A DNA stretch of 64,000 nucleotides from Todiramphus chloris collaris (GCA_025345505.1 JANVCC010000018.1:54393656-54457655); one strand, 5' to 3'. Shown: positions 12,217 through 25,620, numbered from the stretch's first letter. Notes: generated by a model from the sequence alone, not told the origin. Numbers and translations are program-made.

Positions 12217-14727
12217 ATGAAAATTATTAGATAATTTGGCTTCTACTGGGAAGGATTTCTAAAATATCAAGGGAGGCTATTTTAAAAGAAAACAGGAAGA
12301 CATAATTTCTCTACAATTTATAAAACCTGAATGAGATTTCCTCTTTTTCTCCTGACTGCACAATATTGAAACTTAGTGCCACAAATGAACTAACATTGTA
12401 ATCCAGAGACAATATATGACATTAATGTTTTTATGCACAGAAGACAGGACAGACACAATTTCCCATTAGAGGACTTTACATGAAGGCAGATGTATCCTTC
12501 TTTTCCAATTATGATTTTTATTACGCTTTGAAAAAAATCCAAGTACAAATGTGTTAAATAATAATGATAATAGCATAGCAGGGTAAATGCTTTTTTGGCA
12601 ACAGCCTTGCAGTTACATGCTGCTTGTTTATGTCTTCAGCATCTTGTGTTGTATTACATTGGCATCCTATCACAACCCACCAATTTGCAGCAGGCTTCAC
12701 TGCTATGTGTTCAATAGCAACAGGCTTTGAAGTGTGCAACAGAACCATTGCCATTCATTGATTCACTCTCTCTTTCCAGTGTTACACTTCTAACTCCACT
12801 TCAGAGGGCATGAAAAGTAGTGCTCAATGTCTTACCATCTTACAAACTACTCTATAGCCTCTAGATCACTGACCCTCTTTGGAGGTTAACATACTGTATT
12901 TTGGGGACAGGAGACATTTTTCACTTTTGTAGATAGGTTGTTGGGTTTTGATATCCTTCTTCCCTTTGTTTTTACCTGTTGTTTGTGATGAATCTAGATG
13001 ATTTTCTATCTATCCTTTTAAAATTAGGAGTGAATAAAAATATCATGCAGAGTTGCAAAGGACAAGGTCAATAAAGCTTTCTCTTTAGATTCAATATTTC
13101 ACTTCACTTAAATAAAGGCTATGTAAAGTGCATTTTTGTTCTTTGACGAGCTGTCAGTGATCAGGCAAAACAGATGTACTCATGCTATTTGTGTGCTTGA
13201 AAGAAAGAAAGCAAATCTATTTCTTTGTATTCATTTAGAGTAGTGAAATCTTGACAGAAGAATTGCAAATGATACCATCATGATGATAATTCCTGTCACG
13301 GGCAAGCACTTTTTATATTCCCTCCTCACACCAGGGCAAAAAACAACTTCTCTTGGTTATTATTGTCATAAATACACATGAAAAACTGAAAGGCATTTCC
13401 CAGGACATTTTCAGAAAATTGGTTAGTCTTGTTGAAATAGTTTGCAGACAAGAATAGACTTGACCTAAAATGTTTTGAGCTGAAACTGGAAATTCAGAGC
13501 TCTCAACTTTAGGGCCCTACTTCACATCTAATTGTCATGTCTGCCTATTCCATGGTGGTGTAGGGGGAAGGGAGCCAATAAAATAATTGAATAAACCACT
13601 TTTACTTATATTCCTAATATTTTCATAGAGAACAGATAATATTTTATATATTATTATATATTATATTTTCCTTTACTCAAACAGGTGCAAGATGCATTAA
13701 GAATATATGAGCTAAGGGATAGGTTTCAGATGGTACTTTTGGCTGTATGTAATATTTTACACAGAGATAATGAGGAATTAACTTTTTTAAAACTTTTTTA
13801 TTCCTGTTTTGAGTTTATTATTATTCATATTTTATTTATATGGATATCTTCCTCTGAGTGGCATGTATCGACGGGTAGAGCCCAGAAAAATATTGCTAAA
13901 GCTCTCAGCACTTACTGTAATGCTTTAGAATGCAGACCTGATTGATTTTGAGTGGAGTGAACCAGATTTGATAGGAGAGGGAATATGAAGTTCCAGAGCT
14001 GCCCTCTTGATGTGCGATCATGAACAAGTCATGGAATAAAAACAGCTGTAGTCCCTTTTGTTCTCCATGTAAATCTGTATCAGTCAGTCCTAGCAACTAT
14101 ATAAAGCTTGAAATTTTTTCAGCCTTCCACAGTCACAATTATTTCCCCAAACTACAAAATAATGTTGATGGTTTCTCACTACATAAGTGGAGATTTAAAA
14201 AAAAAATTATGTATTTTGTAACAGAGAAAGAACTCAATGAAATTTCAACATAGTGAGGTGGAAACATCTTTTTTAGAACACATATGTGTATAAACATGCT
14301 TTGTATGTTCATACCATGTAAATAAACAACAACCTCTACCACTGTTTGCAGAAAAACAAGAAATATCCAGTTACAATTAAAGGGAATAAATCGCATTAAT
14401 TATAATTAATGAAAATACTTTGATAAATTGTTCCTGTTCCAGTAATATGGGGGGTTTTGATAACTTATTCAGAGAAATTGGTTCTTAAATAATTGTTAAA
14501 ATGATAAAGATCTCTTTAGCATTGTTTCTAAAATTGAAAAACACCGCTCTTCTCTAAACCACGTAGTTCATGGGTCTTTGGAGAAGTCCACATTTTTAAA
14601 CTGAAGATTTAGAATTATGACAATTGCACTTTTCCTTCAGCAGTACTGGTTTCTGAGTCAATGCTTTTGGGAATATATTGTTTCAAAGTAGTTCATGGGA
14701 TATTATTTTCAAAGGGATGTATGAAAA

Positions 14728-14766
14728 CCATACACTTCCAATTAACGTTAATGGGGAGTTGTATGG
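14728..14766. repeat. 39-bp quasi-palindrome, related short-repeat motif
   Basis: The centre ATTAACGTTAAT (14741-14752) is a perfect 12-bp palindrome. The flanks CCATACACTTCC and GGGGAGTTGTATGG are nearly complementary to each other, so the whole could fold as a cruciform or hairpin. The layout fits the same short palindromic family seen at 12.2, 33.0 and 55.5 kb, where the centre is usually a variant of ATTGAAGTCAAT. Confidence 0.5.
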
Positions 14767-16072
14767 CTAAACACAGCTTTGAACATTCTGGTTAGAAGTT
14801 TATATCTTAGTGAGCTGCACATGGTTCCCCCGCTCTGAGCAGATGGTGTTTTTATAGATTGCAGAATAGCCCCGCTGTGGATCAGCAGACACAATGTTGA
14901 ATATTTCTGTCTACTATATACAGCATAGGTAACTCTATTAGGAAAAAGGGACCTTTTCTCTATTACTTATCATATTTCATAGGTTTATCTTATTAATTAT
15001 ACAGTACAGTTACCAATTATAATACAAGAAACTTCCTCATGTAAAATCGAAGTAGTTCCTTGCTTACAGTAACTTTATCATACACCACCAAGTAGTCTCA
15101 ATTTCTATTGTGTGGCATTCTTATCAGACCTGCAAACCACAGTGAAAAGTGCTCAGTTAGCTTTACTCACTAAGTTCATTCTCAGTGAAAGATTTCACTG
15201 TTTGTTTGTGCCCCAGGTAATAAATGATGATACAGCATTACGTAATTATAGCACGCATCACTTGAAACCGGGCATGGGATAATGGGAAGCCATGCAATGC
15301 CAAGTGGAAAGAGGCTTAATCTCGATCTGGTAAGATAGTGTGAAAAATTAATGCTTGAATAAATGTATACAATGAATTGACATTCACATTTTCTAGCCAT
15401 GAGAAAGAAGCTGTTATGAGTAAGCCCTAAACTACCTCAACTATGTCACATAACTAAATATCTAAACAAATAATCTTTTTGAAATATAAATTGATCTTCT
15501 TCTGTTTAACAATCACTAAAATGTAATATGTGCACTGCAGAAGGGCAACTCATCTCCTGGCTGGGTGACAATTTGCATGATTAGGGTAACAAGCAGCGCT
15601 ATAAGGATTCCATGGGGGCTTTTCAACAGCAAAAAAATCAACAGATCTCCTTTCTCCTCATGTCTCTGCAGGTGTTCTAAGAATACAACTTATTTTATTC
15701 CAGATATTAGTCTTGCCAACTAATTGTTTTTATAACAATAGCTTATCTAGGGCGTGGGAAAGCAAGCTTTTATGTTTTCACTGCCTGTGTCCTGATACAG
15801 GACTCAGCACAGAGATCCAAGATATGTAATAACACTCTCATATCATAACGACTGAAATACAAGCACAGTAATATGTGATAATGCATAACATGGAGATGAA
15901 TGTAATGCACCTCATATTTCTATCGCTGCTATGCAAGGGTACAGAAGAGGTGCAGATATACAAGAAGAAAAAAACAACACAATTTTCTGCTCTGACCGTC
16001 TTTTGCTTACTGGTCCTCATGGATAAAGTTAGTTGAATACCTTCATCAGTATCGTGTTTCTCTCTGCTGGAT

Positions 16073-16117
16073 ATCAATGGGAGTCTTTGCATTAGAGTCA
16101 GTGAGCTCTGGATCAGT
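16073..16117. repeat. One-armed copy of AAGTCAATGG palindromic repeat
   Basis: ATCAATGGGAGTCTTTGCAT, then a degenerate second half ending in GCTCTGGATCAG, follows the same order as the family's usual form: two opposed CAATGGG cores, then CTTTGGATCAGG. The opposite outer arm (CCTGATCC-like) is not visible on the left, so this copy looks truncated. Family assignment is from memory and has no library name. Confidence 0.45.
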
Positions 16118-19100
16118 CTCCAAAGATGGTGTTTTTACAAATCATCCCAAGCAAACTAAATCATGAATCTGGACCAGAATATCACTGAGGTCAGGAGGAT
16201 TTAAATTCGGCTTTGTCATGGAATCTTGGCTAGTATTTAATCATATATACCATCATAAAAATATTACCTTACTTTTGTGCTATTAAACTTCTGAAAAAAA
16301 TAAATTTTTACTCACTGGGTAGTACTGGTCTCATGATTTTATGCATCATATCAAATTCATGAAGTGTCATTGTTTTAAGAATCTTTTGTTTTCCTAAAAT
16401 TGTAATCTTTCACTTTAAGCATCAATGAAAAGTATCACAGCTGAAATATGCTTTTCAGAATGTTCACATTTTTATAAGTCAGAAAATGTTATTGGAAAAG
16501 TAGTTTTACAAAAACATAAATTTGATCACATATTTAACTCAGAAATAATTCTGAGAATTAGCTTGAGCAGGCAAATAATATGAGTGCCTTTTCTTTGTTC
16601 ACTGGTATTTGTTTTATGCAGCTTCTCTAGAAATCAGATCCCTTGGAAGACCACTGAGAAATGGAATCTTCAGTTTTTAGAAAGCAAAAAGAATATAACA
16701 CTGCAAAATAAAATGTTTCATTTCTTAGAAGAAAAAAAATATATATATTTTTAATCCTTAGGTCCTACCTAACATTCAAGAAAAAGAGTAACCAATGATA
16801 ATTTTGCCTTTAAAAATTTTTTTGCTCTGAAAACCTTAAGATATCTTGTTTGCTTAAACTGATACTTCTACTCATAGTCCAAAGAACAGATTGCAAAGAA
16901 AAAAAATATTAGAAATTGCTCAACTTTTTCACATTCATTCAATCCCATTTTAATGTAGGTCTCATTAGTAGACAAAGGTAACTGAGTTGGTACAAGATTT
17001 TCCTAGAAAATAATACAATATTTACATTCACGGCATCTAAAAATAATACGAAGATAATATATATTTATGAAGGTAATTAATGATACAGATCAACATAGCT
17101 TTTTTGTTTTTCTAAAGGCTGCAAAAGCCTCAGAAATCAGACAATATGATCCTAATATAACAAGATCCTCAGTTACAGTCTCATTTAATTATTTGTTTGC
17201 TTCACTTTATATGGATAAATCTCTTAAGGGAGTGCATATTTTTGAAACTCGTTCCTAATAAAATGAACCTTACCTCTTTCATTCTCGTCATATAAGCTAA
17301 CTTTCCAAGTTAAGTTTTAGCTTTGGCACCTGAGAATGAATAGATTGCTGAGTATTTCTGATAAACAATGAAAAAATTGGACAAGAAGACGTTGCTATCA
17401 AATTCTTAATGTGAAATATCAACTGGAAGTCTAGAATCTGGAGAGGTTTAGCCAATTATATTGATTAAAACACCTCTAACAACACCAGCGTCACTGATGT
17501 ACATAGACCTTTGTTCCTTTGTGAGTATCTGTCTTTCAGAAGAAAAGCATAGCAGGTTAAAACTCTCAAGTAATTCTCTTCCTTATATTCATGTTATAAG
17601 CTCTCCTACAACTCTAATAGAACTTTCCTAATTATTTCCCACAGTTACCCTATTGTTCCTTATTCAGCCAAATACCTTTCTTTTATTGTTTGCTAACAAG
17701 GCATTTCCTGCAAGCATATTATGAAAGATCAGACAAAATTATGTATCCTGCACAGAATACTCATCTGATGTGTTAGACTGAGCATGAATAAAGTTCAGTG
17801 CAAACAAAGATATTAACATTGGAATAGCTAAGATGCCATTGGGAAACACTTGCCCATCAGTGGAAAAATTTTAAATACCAATAGTGTATCTATTCATTTT
17901 GCAACACACAGACAATATGCAGTTGTAGTAGTACGGAATACTTTCCTTTTAATCTTTGAAATCAGATCAGACATTTCATTGGTTGAATAGATGGTTCTCT
18001 GACTGGACAACAGAAATTTAGATTATTCACTATGGGAAGGTACTTCTTGCCTCAATTCACTCTGACCACTCAGTGATGCAAAAATATATTTCCCACATGG
18101 GACCAAACAATTTACAGGTAAATTATGCAGAACAGATGAAGTATACTCTACTCTCAGTCCCTTACTTTGTGTTTATTGCTCTATGTGGATTAAAGATGAA
18201 CAGAAACAGTTGTTTGGAATTATAATAAATCTGCTTCTTAGCATGACAATATGCAAGAGTTGTTTTTATGACCTTCATATAATTTGGAAGTGAATATCAG
18301 CTTTAATTATTACATTTATACATTACTTTAATAAACAGGAATGAGTAATTTTTACCTGTAGAATAATTTGATTGAATAATTCCCAAAGTCTAGCTGACCA
18401 GCACACTGGGTAGTACACTTTGTAGTCATACTCAAAAACTAAATTTTAGAATTACTCTATAAATATCACATCTATAAAAATTGTTTCAACATTTGGTGCC
18501 ATCTTAGGGTTTTACCTGGAACTGTTAGAGCACGGTGGCTTAAAAAACCACTTAGGGCAGAAGATATTTCATTATTGGTTTTTGAAAAGGTTTCAATAAA
18601 AATATTGTGGCTTTCTGTTTAAACATCTCATGCAGTGCAGTGAAACCAAAGATAACAATGTTGAGTTCCTGGTGAGAAGCAGGAAGTGAAAAATCAACAC
18701 TAAACAGAATTGGGAAAAAAAAAGGTTTTATTGTCCAGACAGACACAAAATGTAAACAAATAGTTTAAATAGTGGAAAGCATATTGGGTAGTAGAACATG
18801 TTTTTAATCGACACTTTTCTGTACTGATTAACACAATGATCTTTTAACATAATCTTTTTTTAGTGTTTCTTTTTGCATCCATCTCAGGCTTAAGAAATCT
18901 CTTTTCAAATGTTAGGTTTGTGTTGTGGAAGGTGATGCAGCTGATGCAGTCCCATAAAGATTTTACCTCCTGATCTTTAAAACAGTAATTTTATTGTTTA
19001 GCCAAACCTTAAAGTTAAGCCTTGGCATTAAAGCGTACAGATCTATCTCATCCCAGAAATCTGGTGCCTGGAGGTACACATTCCTTGATAACTAGTTGAA

Positions 19101-19511
19101 AGTTATGTGAAATCAGTCACCTTTGCTAAATAGCATTCATTAATTCATTCAAGCAACCTATTTTTAGAGATGCCTGTGCCACAGTGTTTAAAACATAATA
19201 AAATCTTGGGGGTTCTTCATGACCCAGCAGTGAGATGACAAACTGTCACAAAAGATTTGTCCTCTTCCCTAACAAATGCTTTATTTCCAGTTACTGTAGG
19301 ACAAAAACTTAGTTTCAGTGGATTTAATTCAAAGTTTATTCAGTGAGTGTGGTAGTTCTGACAGGATGATTCTTGACAGGAAATGTTAGTTACTTGGGAC
19401 TGAAATTTGGAAGTATTAGGGATGCTCATAGATTTAAACATGTGGTCTAATCTATTTGTCCTTACATCTTCCTACTCTGTGATCAGGTGAGTTGGGTTTT
19501 GAAGCCTGTCT

Positions 19512-19545
19512 CCTTCTGGTGCAGTGAAACAGCTTCACCAGAAGG
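19512..19545. repeat. Hairpin: perfect 10-bp stem, 14-base loop
   Basis: CCTTCTGGTG at 19512-19521 is exactly complementary to CACCAGAAGG at 19536-19545, leaving a 14-base loop. A G-T pair could extend the stem outward by one base. The sequence lies in otherwise unique DNA with no terminator or tRNA features. The arms may be the remains of a short palindromic repeat, or a chance hairpin. Confidence 0.55.
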
Positions 19546-21402
19546 GTGTGAAAAAGTTACACTGTGGTATAATCAAGTGCTTATCATCTTGCCTCAGCTA
19601 TCAGGGAGGCAGAGAATGGCTCAGTCAGTCCCTCTTTGAAACAGGCAAAGTAGAAGACCTGCCTTTCAGTTCTGAGGTGAGTGATTTCAAGTAGTTTAAA
19701 ACCTTCTCCTTTATGGTTTTAATGAAAGACTCCAGCATGCCTCAACTTCTTGAAGAAATTGCACCATCTCCATTCCTCAGCAGAAGCTGATACCTCTTTA
19801 TTTGTCCATACTTGTTTCTGCACTTGCTGCTCTGCCACCAGACTGATAAGGAGTCTTCCCCTTCCTGCCTTCTCCCAAACAACCTCATTTAATGTGCTTA
19901 TGTATTATCAGCTTTTATTTTTATTTCATTGTGAAGCAATGCAGCATCACTCCAGAACACTGAAGCTCTCCTGGAACTAGGAGTGCTGGGAACTGCTATA
20001 TATTTTCATCTCACTTAGTTGTTATCTCTACAAAGAAGCTGATCTATGAAAGCAGTGTTTAGGCACTAAACTAGTAAATTCCTATTTGCTCCATGGGATA
20101 CTCTGCACCTTCCACTTATCTTAATCTGTTTTAACTCAGACAATCCTGATTCCGTCTCAGCAGATACAGGGTCAACTTTCAGCTCAGCTCAAACTTCTGA
20201 CATTTTCTTCAGTAGTTACTTCATATTTGACTAAAGTTTTATTTGAAAAATGAAGATAATAAATAATTATATATCCAAGGTCTTGGTGCTTTTCACTCAG
20301 TACAGGCAATGAGTGGCAGACACTGAGATCACCTGGCCTCTATTTCAAATAAGAAAGTCAAATAGAAGCTACTGAACTGTTCTTCTTTTTATCAGCTGCT
20401 ACTGCAAGAAAATGGATAGACAGCAGATTGTTCCTGATGCTAATGAACTCAGGAAGATAGGAACAATCTACAGTAAAAAATTTAGCATGTCCAGTAATAC
20501 TTCCCTGCATTAAAATGATATCACTCATGCACATGAAATCCTAAATTCTTGTGTGACACAAATATGTCCTCTTCTTGCCAGCACTTTCCCTGTACAATTT
20601 TCTTTGTTTTAATACAGAACACATCAGGGGCTGTCCTCAGTAGGAAATGTGCACAACATCACACTGTTTTGGAAGCTAAGACAGCCTCCACTAGAAGAAA
20701 TAGGGGTGATTCTGTGTCTGTTGGCCACAATGCTGTGCAACACTCCTAGTCTTTATTAGAACCACATGTAGCTATTTTTACTGACAACAGGGGTGATAGT
20801 GATTCAAATATGTACCTAATAAGTCATCTGTGGCTTATTTATGAAATTTTGTATCACCTTTACATTCCTATTGAGTATAGTAGGGCTATAATCTGTGGTG
20901 TTTTAGTAACCTGTTAGATCACAAAATTATATGTTCTGGTTATCAAAAGAACACAATGTTGGATATGTTCAAAATGATATTTCTTTCCTTGACCAAAGAC
21001 AGAAAAAAAATAACTCTTTCACGTGAATCTTTAGTCTTTCATGTTTAAAAAAGTCAACTTGAATCCTTTTAGTATATGATCTTGACATTTTCTACTTATA
21101 AATGTCAAGAAAACAGATGGAAATCTGTCAGAGACACCATCTTACAAGGTAAAACCCCTAATTGGCAGGGGACAACTAATTCTAAAATGTAGCTGCCTCC
21201 AACTACATCACTATGAACTGTGAAAGGAAAAAAATAGATTACAGACAGAAATAAACTCTCTGTCTCATCTTTTGTGTTGGCTCAGATATGGGAAGGGAGA
21301 GTAGAAAGGAATAAATCCAAGACTTAAGACCTCCCAGTAAATCCTCCCACCTACAATAAGTTCTGAGCAAAGAGCACATTGCTTCATCTACTGTCATAAA
21401 AC

Positions 21403-21878
21403 CACAGAATCATAGAATAATTTTGATTGGAAGGAACCTGTGAAATCAGCTGATCAAATACCTCAGTGACAGCAGGGCCAACTTAGATGTGGTTGCTCAG
21501 GGCCATGCCTGGTCAACTTTTGAATATTTGCAATGATGGAGATTCCAGAATCTCACTGAACATGGTTCAAGTAGGTATTTGACAACTCTCATAGTGATTT
21601 TTTTTTCTCTCTGTATCTACCTGTAATTCCCCTTGTTGCAACTTTTGTCCACTACCTCTTATCCTTTGACTGTGCACCTCTGAGAAGAGTTTGGATCACA
21701 TCATGCTGTCTCTCTCAGTTGAAGATAGCACAAAGATCTACCTGGAGTCTATTCTTCCTAACATTGAACAAATCCACCTCTCTCAGCCTCTTCATGTATG
21801 TCAAGTGCTTCAGCCCCCTAATCATTGTCTGCACTTGCTCCAGTATTTTAATTTTATTTTTTTCAATACTGAGAAGCT
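21403..21878 (-). mobile_element. CR1 LINE 3' fragment (copy A of a pair)
   Basis: The plus strand begins with the reverse complement of a CR1 3' end (ACAGAATCATAGAATAA, then TTGGAAGGAACCT). It continues through the antisense 3' UTR and the last part of ORF2: the phrase CTCTCAGCCTCTTCATGTA near 21780 and CCCCTAATCATTGTCTGCA near 21816 are classic antisense CR1 ORF2 C-terminal sequence. The copy is 5'-truncated, ending near 21878 exactly where a second CR1 3' end begins. Divergence is high, with indels and no long open frame. The element is non-autonomous and dead. Confidence 0.85.
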
Positions 21879-21885
21879 GTAAGCA

Positions 21886-22645
21886 GAATCACATAATCAG
21901 AGAATGGCTGAGGTTGTAAGCTACCTCTGGAGATGGTCTAGTCAAACCTCCTGCTCAGAACAAGGTCACCTAGAACATGTTTCTTATGCCATATGCAGTC
22001 ATGTTTTTTATTAAGTTTAAGTGGAGTTTCCTGTATTTTAATTTGTCCCAGCTGCCTCTTTACCTTTCACTGGGCACTACAGAGAAGAATCTGTCTTCAT
22101 CTTTACCACCTCACACATTGATCAAATTCATTGGAGTCTTCTCCAGTTTAAACAATCTCATCGCTCTCAATGTTTCTTCATAATAAGGTGCTCCATCCAG
22201 TCCCTTAAACATCTTTAAAGTCCTTCTATATACTCTTCCCAGTATGCTCATTTTACTTTTGTATGGTGGAGCCTGGAAGTGGACCCAGAACTCCAGATAT
22301 GTTTTACTAGTGCTTAGTGGTTGCCTTTTGGTGGTGGTCTTCCTAATACAGCCCAAGATGCTGTTGGTCACCTTTACCACAAGGGCGCATTGCTGGCTCA
22401 TGGTCAACTTGCTGTCCACTAGGACCATCAGGGCCTTTCTGCAAAATTGATTTCATCTGTTTGCCCCAAGACTGTGCTGTCAGATGTGGTTATTCTCCCA
22501 CAGCTGCAGGATTTTGCATTTCCCATTGTTGGATTTCGTGAAATTCCTGTCAGCCCATTTATCCATGTTGTTTGAGGTTCCTCTGAAGGGCAGACCTGCT
22601 CTCCCAATTTGATATAATTTATTAATATTCTGAGGGTACATATCA
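21886..22645 (-). mobile_element. CR1 LINE fragment, RT end to 3' UTR (copy B of a pair)
   Basis: A second CR1 3' end starts at about 21886 (AGAATCACATAATCAGAGAA), in the same minus orientation as copy A. The minus-strand frame at 22111-22428 reads as the CR1 ORF2 C-terminal region, including LTMSQQCALV and SILGCIRK, then the degraded equivalents of LERVQRRATKMIRGLE and LINV. Upstream, another frame (22480-22674) carries WADRNF and GKCKILQLWENN, corresponding to the conserved WADRNLMKFN...GKCKVLHLGRNN segment after the RT active site. The fragment therefore starts just downstream of the catalytic FADD loop. At least two frame changes separate these blocks. It is a 5'-truncated, inactive copy. 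Confidence 0.88.
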
Positions 22646-24071
22646 AGCAATCTGTAAATACTATAAACAACCACTCCTTTTCTTGAAAGTCTTCATTTTG
22701 ATAGTGTCTTTAGCTACCAAGGACTAGAGGTAACATAGGTGGGTCATAAGTTACCATCAAGTGGGTCATAAAGAAGTATAGGTAGGTAACTCTCACTCTC
22801 TTTTATCACTTCCCTGTTTAACTCTAATGCTCCTTGAGAGATTATCATTAGAGATTTTGCTCCTGCACATACCAATAATGTTCCAGAGCTGAGAGTCAGA
22901 GATTGCTGACTCAGCACCCAAACCCAATCACTATTTGTAAACTACGTGCTCCTCTGCCACATCCCTTGTAGGACTTAATCCAACACCATCTTCTGGAGAA
23001 GGCTACCTAAAGATACCATTGCTACTATTGCTTTACATGAGCATGTCAGAAGAAGATAATGATGTTACCTGCCTTTCCTATATAATAACTCCATGAACAG
23101 GATAGTCTGAGAAGTGGATCTGGGGGCCTGCATCCACATTGTCCATAAGGGCTTAAATACATCTCAAGCTGAGTGTCATGTTGAATCTCAATTTCACCAA
23201 TTATTCAAAAGTCATTGAGCTGGACCAAAAATAAATAAACAATTAAATAAATAATTACTTCCTGTTTGCCAAAAAAGAAATTGTGAAAGTCACTATGGAG
23301 ACAACTGAAATCTCTAAACCCAGATAAACCAGGAAGACTCTACTGACTGAACTATTGCACAGTACAGCTACAGCATGAAATCTGGCTGTAGGCTAAAGAA
23401 GGGTGACTAAGCTTCTACTTCAGACTGTAGAGAACGTGTGTTGAATGCCTTAGCACAGGATACTTTATGGAAGAAGGAAAATAAAATTATATTTGTGTGT
23501 CAGTGGATATGAAAAGAATAAGCAGACAAAAAAACATCATTCTTTACAGTGCTGAGAATTGTGAAGGAGGAATGTGATTTTCTAAGTCAGAAAGAAGAGT
23601 CATGAAAGAAAAATCTATGGTTATGAAACCAGTAGAGAGAGCGTAAAAGAAACTATCTAAAATAATCAGATCAGAGTTTTGTCTGTTTTGAACTAGGTGA
23701 TTCTGTTAGTGTTTTCTAATACCCTTGCAATCAGTATCTCTGAACAGTACATACAGTATCGCAGCAAGCATAACAAGGAGAAAGAACCAAATACTGAAAA
23801 GTATTGTTGACATATATACAGGGAAAAAAAGACTAAAGAATCAGTCATCATAGACAATGACGTGTAGTTTCATACATATGCATATTAGGTTGACTTTTAT
23901 ATCCCCAAGTTATACCTAAGACTCAGAAAATAAAAAAGTGATAATAGATCTTAGGGTGTTTAAGTCTGGCACCTGCAGTACCTCCATGAAGGCAGTAAGT
24001 AAGCCCAGAAATCCACTGAAGTTATTAAAGAAATTATTTAATTGCCATTTACAGGTCAGTCAGTCATCTGT
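22646..24071. other. Non-coding stretch, nothing recognised
   Basis: Unique AT-rich DNA. GTGGGTCATAA occurs twice, 22 bp apart (22739 and 22761), and a short AAAT-rich stretch lies at 23229-23257. No credible exon or recognisable repeat family. Confidence 0.5.
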
Positions 24072-24073
24072 GG

Positions 24074-24107
<34 letters not shown>

Positions 24108-24275
24108 NNNNNNNNNNNNNNNNNNNNNNNNNNNNNNNNNNNNNNNNNNNNNNNNNNNNNNNNNNNNNNNNNNNNNNNNNNNNNNNNNNNNNNNNNNNNN
24201 NNNNNNNAAAAAAAAAAAAAAAAAGAAAGAAAGAAAAAAAGAAAAGAAAAAGGAAAAGAAAAAGAAAAAAAGAAG
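24072..24275. repeat. Poly-A/purine tract containing a 100-N assembly gap
   Basis: A run of 34 A (24074-24107) leads into exactly 100 N (24108-24207). This is followed by 17 more A and a (GAAA)n-like purine tract up to about 24275. The round size of 100 suggests a placeholder for a gap of unknown length. The assembly broke inside a low-complexity A-rich sequence, so true length and content are unknown. The apparent lysine-rich or phenylalanine-rich frames across this segment are artefacts of the homopolymer. Confidence 0.95.
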
Positions 24276-25620
24276 CAGTGCATGCAAAAGGCAAGGAAAT
24301 GAAGCACAGCAGAACTGAGGAGTCACTCTCCTATGCTACAGTGACCAGGCAACTCTTTTTAGCCTAAGAAAAAAGAGGGCTTCAAAGGTCAGCTGGTATT
24401 AAACCTGAACACTAATGATCTTACTGCTTATTCCAAGGGGTCCAATGAATGGGCAAGAGGCCAGGTCATTTTAGTCAGTAAAATATCTCAATTAGCTGCA
24501 AACTCTTTGCCAAGTTACTCAGACACATAATATGGCTCCCCCTAATTTCTTCTTGATCTCATTCAGGCAAATACCTTTTGGAATTCAACAAATGGGACTA
24601 GACAGAAGCAACTGGAGGCAAGCAGTGATGGTAGGAAAGTTTTCTTCTACATAGAAGTACAGACTTCCACAAAGTACTGATCACAAATACAGAATTTAAA
24701 TTTAGACAACTTTTTAAAGGTTCTCAATTTTTTTTCACTGTAGGCACAAAACCCCCAAACCTTTGAATCTGTTTGATGATAAAACCTGTAACTGTTACCC
24801 TGCAGCTTGAGTGTTCAAATCCTGGGTCTGTTTGATTACTGAAAAGCCCAGTTCCTTCCACATCACCCCAAGCCAACCTGAACTAGATTTTTTAATGTCT
24901 TTTGTCACACTGTAGCTACAAAGCTACAGTCTGTTTTATACTCATCTTCTCTCTGTCTCTCTTTTGTTCTGACACAGCTGTCTGATTGTGTCTTCATAAA
25001 ATATTTTGGATTTACTAAAACAGAGTACTTTGGCAGAAAAAAAAAAATCTTCCAGCTCTTATGAACTAATACCCTATATGTAGACACTCAGTTATTGCAG
25101 GGCTTTGCTTTATGCTATGAATGTTTACAGAAGAAAGAGCTGGTGTAGAGAAAAAAAGTCAACATTGTTGATTAGAACAACGTTTTTAACATTTAATTAC
25201 AAATAAGGTGTCTAAGGATCTTGGGGTTTTTTTTGCTTTTTACACTGTCAAGTGTCCACATTGGACAATTGCGTCTCTGCAATTTACAGGGCTCGATTAA
25301 TTTTAAACATTTATATTGCACCTGATATCTATAGCTTTTTGTAGTAACTGAAATGCAAATGATGATCTTGACGCAAAGGATGTACACTCAACATAATGAG
25401 GACTACCTTCTGACCCTGATATTCCTGAAGAGGATGGTGACAGCATAACACTTTGACACCACTGTATTCACTGTTAAGGAAGCTAAAGACTAATCAGGAC
25501 TGGACAAGAGGATCTCAAGAAGTCATGGGGTTTATACTTTTACTTACAAGAGGAATGACACAGAGAAACTGTCCATGTTCACAGTTTGTTTTCTGATCTA
25601 TCTTTCAGAAAATAGCTATA
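24276..25620. other. Non-coding stretch, nothing recognised
   Basis: Unique AT-rich DNA between the gap and the CR1 copy. Frames are 64 codons or fewer. No recognised element. Confidence 0.5.

Larger units (their letters stand above)
7766..21402. other. Long non-coding stretch, mostly unique AT-rich DNA
   Basis: No frame exceeds about 105 codons and none is recognisable. The stretch contains an AT-dinucleotide-rich patch at about 13635-13672, two short copies of a palindromic motif (12185-12216 and 14728-14766), a one-armed copy at 16073-16117, and a hairpin at 19512-19545. Otherwise I see nothing that distinguishes it from neutral intergenic or intronic DNA. Confidence 0.5.

Noticed and set aside
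24042-24326. Lysine-rich and phenylalanine-rich frames across the gap
   Set aside because: They are translations of poly-A, N and purine repeats, not proteins.
24807-24835. Possible tRNA-derived SINE segment (GTTCAAATCCTGGGTCTG)
   Set aside because: One B-box-like phrase only, with no A box, tail or second half of a SINE.
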